Below are positions 23,601 to 35,763 of a DNA stretch of 64,000 nt, one piece after another (positions within the stretch are counted from its first letter, which is position 1; each line of letters starts with the position of its first letter). The stretch covers positions 124,001 to 188,000 of the forward strand of contig NW_027480566.1 in NCBI RefSeq assembly GCF_051401765.1, read 5' to 3'. The notes beneath the pieces were generated by a model. That model had not been told where the DNA came from. It ran no database searches and saw nothing but the letters and a program-made list of their open reading frames with translations. The position numbers and the translations under genes are program-made. The stretch is from Calliopsis andreniformis. Its lineage: Eukaryota; Arthropoda; Insecta; Hymenoptera; Andrenidae.

Positions 23601-25390
23601 CCCGTTCGTGTCGCTCCGGAACCGAGTGTCGACGGAACGAAGGGACAACGGTAGATCCTTATTCCTGGTGCTCGTGGCTCTCTAAAACCATACACTTGTT
23701 GTCCTCTGTCTCTTACCTGTGTCGAGATAATCGAGAATCATGGAGCGTTCGTGTCGCTCCGGAACCGAAAGTCGTCGGTTCGAAACGAGAACGTTAGATC
23801 CTTATTCCTGATCGTTGAGGCACTCTAAAACTATTAGGCTGTTTTGCTCTCTGATGCCCGTGGACCGAGAGAACGTAGAATATCGGAGCGATCGTGTCGC
23901 TCCGGAGTTCCAGCGAAAAAGTTCTAAGTCCCCGTTCGTGTCGCTCCGGAGCCCGAGCGAAAAAATTGTAAGTCCCCGTTCGTGTCGCTCCGGAACCGAA
24001 AGTCGTCGGTTCGAAACGAGAACGTTAGATCCTTATTCCTGATGGCTGAGGCACTCTAAAACTATTAGGCTGTTTTGCTCTCTGATGCCCGTGGACTGAG
24101 AGAACGTAGAATATCGGAGCGATCGTGTCGCTCCGGAGTTCGAGCGAAAAAATTCTAAGTCCCCGTTCGTGTCGCTCCGGAACCGAATGTCGACGGAACG
24201 AAGGGACAACGGTAGATCCTTATTCCCGGTGCCCGCGGCTCTCTAAAACCATACACTTGTTGTCCTCTGTCTCTTACCTGTGTCGAGAAAATCGAGAATC
24301 ATGGAGCGTTCGTGTCGCTCCGGAACCGAAAGTCGTCGGTTCGAAACGAGAACGTTAGATCCTTATTCCTGATCGTTGGGGCACTCTAAAACTATTAGGC
24401 TGTTTTGCTCTCTGATGCCCGTGGACCGAGAGAACGTAGAATATCGGAGCGATCGTGTCGCTCCGTAGCCCGAGCGAAAAAATTGTAAGTCCCCGTTCGT
24501 GTCGCTCCGGAACGGAATCTCGACGGAACGAAGGGACAACGGTAGATCCTTATTCCTGGTGCTCGTGGCTCTCTAAAACCATACACTTGTTGTCCTCTGT
24601 CTCTTACCTGTGTCGAGATAATCGAGAATCATGGAGCGTTCGTGTCGCTCCGGAACCGAAAGTCGTCGGTTCGAAACGAGAACGTTAGATCCTTATTCCT
24701 GATCGTTGAGGCACTCTAAAACTATTAGGCTGTTTTGCTCTCTGATGCCCGTGGACCGAGAGAACGTAGAATATCGGAGCGATCGTGTCGCTCCGGAGTT
24801 CGAGCGAAAAAGTTCTAAGTCCCCGTTCGTGTCGCTCCGAAGGCCGAGCGAAAAAATTCTAAGTCCCCGTTCTTGTCGCTCCGGAACCGAGTGTCGACGG
24901 AACGAAGGGACAACGGTAGATCCTTATTCCTGGTGCTCGTGGCTCTCTAAAACCATACACTTGTTGTCCTCTGTCTCTTACCTGTGTCGAGATAATCGAG
25001 AATCATGGAGCGTTCGTGTCGCTCCGGAACCGAAAGTCATCGTTTCGAAACGAGAACGTTAGATACTTATTCCTGATCGTTGAGGACTCTCAAACTATTA
25101 GGCTGTTTTGCTCTCTGATGCCCGTGGACCGAGAGAACGTAGAATATCGGAGCGATCGTGTCGCTCCGGAGTTCGAGCTAAAACATTCAAAGTCCCAGTT
25201 CGTGTCGCTCCGGAACCGAATGTCGACGGAACGAAGGGACAACGGTAGATCCTTATTCCTGGTGCTCGTGGCTCTCTAAAACCATACACTTGTTGTCCTC
25301 TGTCTCTTACCTGTGTCGAGATAATCGAGAATCATGGAGCGTTCGTGTCGCTCCGGAACCGAAAGTCGTCGGTTCGAAACGAGAACGTTA
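20661..25390 (+). repeat. 4,730-bp HOR block, copy 1
   Basis: Fifteen units: 330, 231, 330, 374, 231, 330, 231, 330, 374, 375, 231, 330, 330, 374, 329. Starts are 20661, 20991, 21222, 21552, 21926, 22157, 22487, 22718, 23048, 23422, 23797, 24028, 24358, 24688, 25062. Private marks such as CTAAGACTATT (first unit), GTTTTACTCTC (21.6 kb), CGAAACGGGAACG (23.03 kb), GTGGACTGAG (24.09 kb) and GTCATCGTTTCG (25.04 kb) all recur in the next block at the predicted offsets of 4,730 or 6,601 bp. Confidence 0.9.
24358..24687 (+). repeat. 330-bp unit that kept the second 44-mer
   Basis: After the hairpin this unit reads CTCCGTAGCCCGAGCG and ATTGTAAG, so its single 44-mer is of the GCCCGAG type. Other 330-bp units keep a GTTCGAG-type 44-mer. 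The only other example is its duplicate at 30959. The one-base change GG to GT sits at the joint. Confidence 0.85.
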
Positions 25391-27216
25391 GATCCCTATT
25401 CCTGATCGTTGAGGCACTCTAAGACTATTAGGCTGTTTTGCTCTCTGATGCCCGTGGACCGAGAGAACGTAGAATATCGGAGCGATCGTGTCGCTCCGGA
25501 GTTCGAGCGAAAAAATTCTAAGTCCCCGTTCGTGTCGCTCCGGAACCGAATGTCGACGGAACGAAGGGACAACGGTAGATCCTTATTCCAGGTGCCCGCG
25601 GCTCTCTAAAACCATACACTTGTTGTCCTCTGTCTCTTACCTGTGTCGAGAAAATCGAGAATCGTGGAGCGTTCGTGTCGCTCCGGAACCGAAAGTCGTC
25701 GGTTCGAAACGAGAACGTTAGATCCTTATTCCTGATCGTTGAGGCACTCTAAAACTATTAGGCTGTTTTGCTCTCTGATGCCCGTGGACCGAGAGAACGT
25801 AGAATATCGGAGCGATCGTGTCGCTCCGGAGATCGAGCGAAAAAGTTCTAAGTCCCCGTTCGTGTCGCTCCGGAAGCCGAGCGAAAAAATTGTAAGTCCC
25901 CGTTCGTGTCGCTCCGGAACCGAAAGTCGTCGGTTCGAAACGAGAACGTTAGATCCTTATTCCTGATCGTTGGGGCACTCTAAAACTATTAGGCTGTTTT
26001 GCTCTCTGATGCCCGTGGACCGAGAGAACGTAGAATATCGGAGCGATCGTGTCGCTCCGGAGTTCGAGCGAAAAAATTCTAAGTCCCCGTTCGTGTCGCT
26101 CCGGAACCGAATGTCGACGGAACGAAGGGACAACGGTAGATCCTTATTCCTGGTGCTCGCGGCTCTCTAAAACCATACACTTGTTGTCCTCTGTCTCTTA
26201 CCTGTGTCGAGAAAATCGAGAATCATGGAGCGTTCGTGTCGCTCCGGAACCGAAAGTCGTCGGTTCGAAACGAGAACGTTAGATCCTTATTCCTGATCGT
26301 TGAGGCACTCTAAAACTATTAGGCTGTTTTACTCTCTGATGCCCGTGGACCGAGAGAACGTAGAATATCGGAGCGATCGTGTCGCTCCGGAGTTCGAGCG
26401 AAAGAGTTCTAAGTCCCCGTTCGTGTCGTTCCGGAGCCCGAGCGAAAAAATTGTAAGTCCCCGTTCGTGTCGCTCCGGAACGGAATCTCGACGGAACGAA
26501 GGGACAACGGTAGATCCTTATTCCTGGTGCTCGTGGCTCTCTAAAACCATACACTTGTTGTCCTCTGTCTCTTACCTGTGTCGAGATAATCGAGAATCAT
26601 GGAGCGTTCGTGTCGCTCCGGAACCGAAAGTCGTCGGTTCGAAACGAGAACGTTAGATCCTTATTCCTGATCGTTGAGGCACTCTAAAACTATTAGGCTG
26701 TTTTGCTCTCTGATGCCCGTGGACCGAGAGAACGTAGAATATCGGAGCGATCGTGTCGCTCCGGAGTTCCAGCGAAAAAGTTCTAAGTCCCCGTTCGTGT
26801 CGCTCCGGAGCCCGAGCGAAAAAATTGTAAGTCCCCGTTCGTGTCGCTCCGGAACCGAAAGTCGTCGGTTCGAAACGAGAACGTTAGATCCTTATTCCTG
26901 ATCGTTGGGGCACTCTAAAACTATTAGGCTGTTTTGCTCTCTGATGCCCGTGGACCGAGAGAACGTAGAATATCGGAGCGATCGTGTCGCTCCGGAGTTC
27001 GAGCGAAAAAATTCTATGTCCCCGTTCGTGTCGCTCCGGAACCGAATGTCGACGGAACGAAGGGACAACGGTAGATCCTTATTCCTGGTGCTCGCGGCTC
27101 TCTAAAACCATACACTTGTTGTCCTCTGTCTCTTACCTGTGTCGAGAAAATCGAGAATCATGGAGCGTTCGTGTCGCTCCGGAACCGAAAGTCGTCGGTT
27201 CGAAACGAGAACGTTA

Positions 27217-29087
27217 GATCCTTATTCCTGATCGTTGAGGCACTCTAAAACTATTAGGCTGTTTTGCTCTCTGATGCCCGTGGACCGAGAGAACGTAGAA
27301 TATCGGAGCGATCGTGTCGCTCCGGAGTTCCAGCGAAAAAGTTCTAAGTCCCCGTTCGTGTCGCTCCGGAGACCGAGCGAAAAAATTGTAAGTCCCCGTT
27401 CGTGTCGCTCCGGAACCGAAAGTCGTCGGTTCGAAACGAGAACGTTAGATCCTTATTCCTGATGGCTGAGGCACTCTAAAACTATTAGGCTGTTTTGCTC
27501 TCTGATGCCCGTGGACCGAGAGAACGTAGAATATCGGAGCGATCGTGTCGCTCCGGAGTTCGAGCGAAAAAATTCTAAGTCCCCGTTCGTGTCGCTCCGG
27601 AACTGAATGTCGACGGAACGAAGGGACAACGGTAGATCCTTATTCCAGGTGCCCGCGGCTCTCTAAAACCATACACTTGTTGTCCTCTGTCTCTTACCTG
27701 TGTCGAGAAAATCGAGAATCATGGAGCGTTCGTGTCGCTCCGGAACCGAAAGTCGTCGGTTCGAAACGGGAACGTTAGATCCTTATTCCTGATCGTTGAG
27801 GCACTCTAAAACTATTAGGCTGTTTTGCTCTCTGATGCCCGTGGACCGAGAGAACGTAGAATATCGGAGCGATCGTGTCGCTCCGGAGTTCGAGCGAAAG
27901 AGTTCTAAGTCCCCGTTCGTGTCGCTCCGGAGACCGAGCGAAAAAATTGTAAGTCCCCGTTCGTGTCGCTCCGGAACGGAATCTCGACGGAACGAAGGGA
28001 CAACGGTAGATCCTTATTCCTGGTGCTCGTGGCTCTCTAAAACCATACACTTGTTGTCCTCTGTCTCTTACCTGTGTCGAGATAATCGAGAATCATGGAG
28101 CGTTCGTGTCGCTCCGGAACCGAAAGTCGTCGGTTCGAAACGAGAACGTTAGATTCTTATTCCTGATCGTTGAGGCACTCTAAAACTATTAGGCTGTTTT
28201 GCTCTCTGATGCCCGTGGACCGAGAGAACGTAGAATATCGGAGCGATCATGTCGCTCCGGAGTTCTTAGCGAAAAAATTCTAAGTCCCCGTTCGTGTCGC
28301 TCCGAAGGCCGAGCGAAAAAATTCTAAGTCCCCGTTCGTGTCGCTCCGGAACCGAGTGTCGACGGAACGAAGGGACAACGGTAGATCCTTATTCCTGGTG
28401 CTCGTGGCTCTCTAAAACCATACACTTGTTGTCCTCTGTCTCTTACCTGTGTCGAGATAATCGAGAATCATGGAGCGTTCGTGTCGCTCCGGAACCGAAA
28501 GTCGTCGGTTCGAAACGAGAACGTTAGATCCTTATTCCTGATCGTTGAGGCACTCTAAAACTATTAGGCTGTTTTGCTCTCTGATGCCCGTGGACCGAGA
28601 GAACGTAGAATATCGGAGCGATCGTGTCGCTCCGGAGTTCCAGCGAAAAAGTTCTAAGTCCCCGTTCGTGTCGCTCCGGAGCCCGAGCGAAAAAATTGTA
28701 AGTCCCCGTTCGTGTCGCTCCGGAACCGAAAGTCGTCGGTTCGAAACGAGAACGTTAGATCCTTATTCCTGATGGCTGAGGCACTCTAAAACTATTAGGC
28801 TGTTTTGCTCTCTGTTGCCCGTGGACCGAGAGAACGTAGAATATCGGAGCGATCGTGTCGCTCCGGAGTTCGAGCGAAAAAATTCTAAGTCCCCGTTCGT
28901 GTCGCTCCGGAACCGAATGTCGACGGAACGAAGGGACAACGGTAGATCCTTATTCCAGGTGCCCGCGGCTCTCTAAAACCATACACTTGTTGTCCTCTGT
29001 CTCTTACCTGTGTCGAGAAAATCGAGAATCATGGAGCGTTCGTGTCGCTCCGGAACCGAAAGTCGTCGGTTCGAAACGAGAACGTTA
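27217..29087 (+). repeat. 1,871-bp six-unit internal duplication
   Basis: Units 231, 330, 374, 375, 231, 330 here are repeated at 29088-30958. The copy at 29088 keeps marks of the corresponding segment at 22487, including GATCGAGCG in its first unit, and its last unit shares GTGGACTGAG and CCCGGTGCCCGCGG with 24028. The copy at 27217 has GTTCCAGCG and GAGACCGAG instead and is therefore the better candidate for the added segment. Its first unit looks chimeric. Confidence 0.82.
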
Positions 29088-30958
29088 GATCCTTATTCCT
29101 GATCGTTGAGGCACTCTAAAACTATTAGGCTGTTTTGCTCTCTGATGCCCGTGGACCGAGAGAACGTAGAATATCGGAGCGATCGTGTCGCTCCGGAGAT
29201 CGAGCGAAAAAGTTCTAAGTCCCCGTTCGTGTCGCTCCGGAGCCCGAGCGAAAAAATTGTAAGTCCCCGTTCGTGTCGCTCCGGAACCGAAAGTCGTCGG
29301 TTCGAAACGAGAACGTTAGATCCTTATTCCTGATGGCTGAGGCACTCTAAAACTATTAGGCTGTTTTGCTCTCTGATGCCCGTGGACCGAGAGAACGTAG
29401 AATATCGGAGCGATCGTGTCGCTCCGGAGTTCGAGCGAAAAAATTCTAAGTCCCCGTTCGTGTCGCTCCGGAACCGAATGTCGACGGAACGAAGGGACAA
29501 CGGTAGATCCTTATTCCAGGTGCCCGCGGCTCTCTAAAACCATACACTTGTTGTCCTCTGTCTCTTACCTGTGTCGAGAAAATCGAGAATCATGGAGCGT
29601 TCGTGTCGCTCCGGAACCGAAAGTCGTCGGTTCGAAACGGGAACGTTAGATCCTTATTCCTGATCGTTGAGGCACTCTAAAACTATTAGGCTGTTTTGCT
29701 CTCTGATGCCCGTGGACCGAGAGAACGTAGAATATCGGAGCGATCGTGTCGCTCCGGAGTTCGAGCGAAAGAGTTCTAAGTCCCCGTTCGTGTCGCTCCG
29801 GAGCCCGAGCGAAAAAATTGTAAGTCCCCGTTCGTGTCGCTCCGGAACGGAATCTCGACGGAACGAAGGGACAACGGTAGATCCTTATTCCTGGTGCTCG
29901 TGGCTCTCTAAAACCATACACTTGTTGTCCTCTGTCTCTTACCTGTGTCGAGATAATCGAGAATCATGGAGCGTTCGTGTCGCTCCGGAACCGAAAGTCG
30001 TCGGTTCGAAACGAGAACGTTAGATTCTTATTCCTGATCGTTGAGGCACTCTAAAACTATTAGGCTGTTTTGCTCTCTGATGCCCGTGGACCGAGAGAAC
30101 GTAGAATATCGGAGCGATCATGTCGCTCCGGAGTTCTTAGCGAAAAAATTCTAAGTCCCCGTTCGTGTCGCTCCGAAGGCCGAGCGAAAAAATTCTAAGT
30201 CCCCGTTCGTGTCGCTCCGGAACCGAGTGTCGACGGAACGAAGGGACAACGGTAGATCCTTATTCCTGGTGCTCGTGGCTCTCTAAAACCATACACTTGT
30301 TGTCCTCTGTCTCTTACCTGTGTCGAGATAATCGAGAATCATGGAGCGTTCGTGTCGCTCCGGAACCGAAAGTCGTCGGTTCGAAACGAGAACGTTAGAT
30401 CCTTATTCCTGATCGTTGAGGCACTCTAAAACTATTAGGCTGTTTTGCTCTCTGATGCCCGTGGACCGAGAGAACGTAGAATATCGGAGCGATCGTGTCG
30501 CTCCGGAGTTCCAGCGAAAAAGTTCTAAGTCCCCGTTCGTGTCGCTCCGGAGCCCGAGCGAAAAAATTGTAAGTCCCCGTTCGTGTCGCTCCGGAACCGA
30601 AAGTCGTCGGTTCGAAACGAGAACGTTAGATCCTTATTCCTGATGGCTGAGGCACTCTAAAACTATTAGGCTGTTTTGCTCTCTGATGCCCGTGGACTGA
30701 GAGAACGTAGAATATCGGAGCGATCGTGTCGCTCCGGAGTTCGAGCGAAAAAATTCTAAGTCCCCGTTCGTGTCGCTCCGGAACCGAATGTCGACGGAAC
30801 GAAGGGACAACGGTAGATCCTTATTCCCGGTGCCCGCGGCTCTCTAAAACCATACACTTGTTGTCCTCTGTCTCTTACCTGTGTCGAGAAAATCGAGAAT
30901 CATGGAGCGTTCGTGTCGCTCCGGAACCGAAAGTCGTCGGTTCGAAACGAGAACGTTA

Positions 30959-31288
30959 GATCCTTATTCCTGATCGTTGGGGCACTCTAAAACTATTAGG
31001 CTGTTTTGCTCTCTGATGCCCGTGGACCGAGAGAACGTAGAATATCGGAGCGATCGTGTCGCTCCGTAGCCCGAGCGAAAAAATTGTAAGTCCCCGTTCG
31101 TGTCGCTCCGGAACGGAATCTCGACGGAACGAAGGGACAACGGTAGATCCTTATTCCTGGTGCTCGTGGCTCTCTAAAACCATACACTTGTTGTCCTCTG
31201 TCTCTTACCTGTGTCGAGATAATCGAGAATCATGGAGCGTTCGTGTCGCTCCGGAACCGAAAGTCGTCGGTTCGAAACGAGAACGTTA
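30959..31288 (+). repeat. Duplicate of the unusual 330-bp unit
   Basis: It carries the same CTCCGTAGCCCGAG joint as the unit at 24358, exactly 6,601 bp away, and was copied with the surrounding block. Confidence 0.85.
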
Positions 31289-32222
31289 GATCCTTATTCC
31301 TGATCGTTGAGGCACTCTAAAACTATTAGGCTGTTTTGCTCTCTGATGCCCGTGGACCGAGAGAACGTAGAATATCGGAGCGATCGTGTCGCTCCGGAGT
31401 TCGAGCGAAAAAGTTCTAAGTCCCCGTTCGTGTCGCTCCGAAGGCCGAGCGAAAAAATTCTAAGTCCCCGTTCTTGTCGCTCCGGAACCGAGTGTCGACG
31501 GAACGAAGGGACAACGGTAGATCCTTATTCCTGGTGCTCGTGGCTCTCTAAAACCATACACTTGTTGTCCTCTGTCTCTTACCTGTGTCGAGATAATCGA
31601 GAATCATGGAGCGTTCGTGTCGCTCCGGAACCGAAAGTCATCGTTTCGAAACGAGAACGTTAGATACTTATTCCTGATCGTTGAGGACTCTCAAACTATT
31701 AGGCTGTTTTGCTCTCTGATGCCCGTGGACCGAGAGAACGTAGAATATCGGAGCGATCGTGTCGCTCCGGAGTTCGAGCTAAAACATTCAAAGTCCCAGT
31801 TCGTGTCGCTCCGGAACCGAATGTCGACGGAACGAAGGGACAACGGTAGATCCTTATTCCTGGTGCTCGTGGCTCTCTAAAACCATACACTTGTTGTCCT
31901 CTGTCTCTTACCTGTGTCGAGATAATCGAGAATCATGGAGCGTTCGTGTCGCTCCGGAACCGAAAGTCGTCGGTTCGAAACGAGAACGTTAGATCCCTAT
32001 TCCTGATCGTTGAGGCACTCTAAAACTATTAGGCTGTTTTGCTCTCTGATGCCCGTGGACCGAGAGAACGTAGAATATCGGAGAGATCGTGTCGCTCCGG
32101 AGTTCGAGCGAAAAAGTTCTAAGTCCCCGTTCGTGTCGCTCCGGAGCCCGAGCGAAAAAATTGTAAGTCCCCGTTCGTGTCGCTCCGGAACCGAAAGTCG
32201 TCGGTTCGAAACGAGAACGTTA

Positions 32223-33289
32223 GATCCTTATTCCTGATGGCTGAGGCACTCTAAAACTATTAGGCTGTTTTGCTCTCTGATGCCCGTGGACCGAGAGAAC
32301 GTAGAATGTCGGAGCGATCGTGTCGCTCCGGAGTTCGAGCGAGAAAATTCTAAGTCCCCGGTCGTGTCGCTCCGGAGCCCGAGCGAAAAAATTCTAAGTC
32401 CCCGTTCGTGTCGCTCCGGAACCGAATGTCGACGGAACGAAGGGACAACGGTAGATCCTTATTCCTGGTGCTCGTGGCTCTCTAAAACCATACACTTGTT
32501 GTCCTCTGTCTCTTACCTGTGTCGAGATAATCGAGAATCATGGAGCGTTCGTGTCGCTCCGGAACCGAAAGTCGTCGGTTCGAAACGAGAACGTTAGATC
32601 CTTATTCCTGATCGTTGAGACACTCTAAAACTATTAGGCTGTTATGCTCTCTGATGCCCGTGGACCGAGAGAACGTAGAATATCGGAGCGATCGTGTCGC
32701 TCCGGAGATCGAGAGAAAAAGTTCTAAGTCCCCGTTCGTGTCGCTCCGGAGCCCGAGCGAAAAAATTGTAAGTCCCCGTTCGTGTCGCTCCGGAACCGAA
32801 AGTCGTCGGTTCGAAACGAGAACGTTAGATCCTTATTCCTGATGGCTGAGGCACTCTAAAACTATTAGGCTGTTTTGCTCTCTGATGCCCGTGGACCGAG
32901 AGAACGTAGAATATCGGAGCGATCGTGTCGCTCCGGAGATCGAGCGAAAAAGTTCTAAGTCCCCGTTCGTGTCGCTCCGGAACCCGAGCGAAAAAATTGT
33001 AAGTCCCCGTTCGTGTCGCTCCGGAACCGAAAGTCGTCGGTTCGAAACGAGAACGTTAGATCCTTATTCCTGATGGCTGAGGCACTCTAAAACTATTAGG
33101 CTGTTTTGCTCTCTGATGCCCGTGGACCGAGAGAACGTAGAATATCGGAGCGATCGTTTCGCTCCGGAGTTCGAGCGAAAAAGTTCTAAGTCCCCGTTCG
33201 TGTCGCTCCGGAGCCCGAGCGAAAAAATTGTAAGTCCCCGTTCGTGTCGCTCCGGAACCGAAAGTCGTCGGTTCGAAACGAGAACGTTA
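32223..33289 (+). repeat. 1,067-bp block (374 + 3 x 231)
   Basis: Its first two units (374, 231) reappear at 33290-33894 and again at 35764-36368. The two extra fused units at 32828 and 33059 are not repeated next to 33664, so the 1,067-bp period is only partly reproduced. Confidence 0.8.
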
Positions 33290-35763
33290 GATCCTTATTC
33301 CTGATGGCTGAGGCACTCTAAAACTATTAGGCTGTTTTGCTCTCTGATGCCCGTGGACCGAGAGAACGTAGAATGTCGGAGCGATCGTGTCGCTCCGGAG
33401 TTCGAGCGAGAAAATTCTAAGTCCCCGGTCGTGTCGCTCCGGAGCCCGAGCGAACAAATTCTAAGTCCCCGTTCGTGTCGCTCCGGAACCGAATGTCGAC
33501 GGAACGAAGGGACAACGGTAGATCCTTATTCCTGGTGCTCGTGGCTCTCTAAAACCATACACTTGTTGTCCTCTGTCTCTTACCTGTGTCGAGATAATCG
33601 AGAATCATGGAGCGTTCGTGTCGCTCCGGAACCGAAAGTCGTCGGTTCGAAACGAGAACGTTAGATCCTTATTCCTGATCGTTGAGACACTCTAAAACTA
33701 TTAGGCTGTTATGCTCTCTGATGCCCGTGGACCGAGAGAACGTAGAATATCGGAGCGATCGTGTCGCTCCGGAGATCGAGAGAAAAAGTTCTAAGTCCCC
33801 GTTCGTGTCGCTCCGGAGCCCGAGCGAAAAAATTGTAAGTCCCCGTTCGTGTCGCTCCGGAACCGAAAGTCGTCGGTTCGAAACGAGAACGTTAGATCCT
33901 TATTCCTGATGGCTGAGGCACTCTAAAACTATTAGGCTGTTTTGCTCTCTGATGCCCGTGGACCGAGAGAACGTAGAATATCGGAGCGATCGTGTCGCTC
34001 CGGAGTTCGAGCGAAAAAATTCTAAGTCCCCGTTCGTGTCGCTCCGGAACCGAATGTCGACGGAACGAAGGGCAACGGTAGATCCTTATTCCTGGTGCTC
34101 GTGGCTCTCTAAAACCATACACTTGTTGTCCTCTGTCTCTTACCTGTGTCGAGATAATCGAGAATTATGGAGCGTTCGTGTCGCTCCGGAACCGAAAGTC
34201 GTCGGTTCGAAACGAGAACGTTAGATCCTTATTCCTGATGGCTGAGGCACTCTAAAACTATTAGGCTGTTTTGCTCTCTGATGCCCGTGGACCGAGAGAA
34301 CGTAGAATATCGGAGCGATCGTGTCGCTCCGGAGATCGAGCGAAAAAGTTCTAAGTCCCCGTTCGTGTCGCTCCGGAACCCGAGCGAAAAAATTGTAAGT
34401 CCCCGTTCGTGTCGCTCCGGAACCGAAAGTCGTCGGTTCGAAACGAGAACGTTAGATCCTTATTCCTGATGGCTGAGGCACTCTAAAACTATTAGGCTGT
34501 TTTGCTCTCTGATGCCCGTGGACCGAGAGAACGTAGAATATCGGAGCGATCGTTTCGCTCCGGAGTTCGAGCGAAAAAATTCTAAGTCCCCGTTCGTGTC
34601 GCTCCGGAACCGAATGTCGACGGAACGAAGGGACAACGGTAGATCCTTATTCCAGGTGCCCGCGGCTCTCTAAAACCATACGCTTGTTGTCCTCTGTCTC
34701 TTACCTGTGTCGAGAAAATCGAGAATCATGGAGCGTTCGTGTCGCTCCGGAACCGAAAGTCGTCGGTTCGAAACGAGAACGTTAGATCCTTATTCCTGAT
34801 CGTTGGGGCACTCTAAAACTATTAGGCTGTTTTGCTCTCTGATGCCCGTGGACCGAGAGAACGTAGAATATCGGAGCGATCGTGTCGCTCCGGAGTTCGA
34901 GCGAAAAAGTTCTAAGTCCCCGTTCGTGTCGCTCCGGAGCCCGAGCGAAAAAATTGTAAGTCCCCGTTCGTGTCGCTCCGGAACCGAATGTCGACGGAAC
35001 GAAGGGACAACGGTAGATCCTAATTCCTGGTGCTCGTGGCTCTCTAAAACCATACACTTGTTGTCCTCTGTCTCTTACCTGTGTCGAGATAATCGAGAAT
35101 TATGGAGCGTTCGTGTCGCTCCGGAACCGAAAGTCGTCGGTTCGAAACGAGAACGTTAGATCCTTATTCCTGATCGTTGAGGCACTCTAAAACTAGTAGG
35201 CTGTTTTGCTCTCTGATGCCCGTGGACCGAGAGAACGTAGAATATCGGAGCGATCGTGTCGCTCCGGAGTTCGAGCGAAAGAGTTCTAAGTCCCCGTTCG
35301 TGTCGCTCCGGAGCCCGAGCGAAAAAATTGTAAGTCCCCGTTCGTGTCGCTCCGGAACGGAATCTCGACGGAACGAAGGGACAACGGTAGATCCTTATTC
35401 CTGGTGCTCGTGGCTCTCTAAAACCATACACTTGTTGTCCTCTGTCTCTTACCTGTGTCGAGAAAATCGAGAATCAAGGAGCGTTCGTGTCGCTCCGGAA
35501 CCGAAAGTCGTCGGCTCGAAACGAGAACGTTAGATCCTTATTCCTGATCGTTGAGGCACTCTAAAACTATTAGGCTGTTTTGCTCTCTGATGCCCGTGGA
35601 CCGAGAGAACGTAGAATATCGGAGCGATCGTTTCGTTCCGGAGTTCGAGCGAAAAAGTTCTAAGTCCCCGTTCGTGTCGCTCCGGAGCCCGAGCGAAAAA
35701 ATTGTAAGTCCCCGTTCGTGTCGCTCCGGAACCGAAAGTCGTCGGTTCGAAACGAGAACGTTA
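33290..35763 (+). repeat. 2,474-bp block, copy 1
   Basis: Unit lengths are 374, 231, 329, 231, 330, 374, 374, 231. The 330-bp unit at 34455 has the rare CATACGCTTG (near 34,679). The same mark returns at about 37,482, 2,803 bp away. Confidence 0.85.

Larger units (their letters stand above)
25391..31991 (+). repeat. 4,730-bp HOR block, copy 2, expanded to 6,601 bp
   Basis: Twenty-one units: 330, 231, 330, 374, 231, 330, 231, 330, 374, 375, 231, 330, 231, 330, 374, 375, 231, 330, 330, 374, 329. The first part matches copy 1 at 4,730 bp and the last part at 6,601 bp. The difference, 1,871 bp, is six extra units. The unit that follows (31992) opens with GATCCCTATTCC, as does the first unit of this copy, so the junction sequence itself is repeated. 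Confidence 0.9.
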
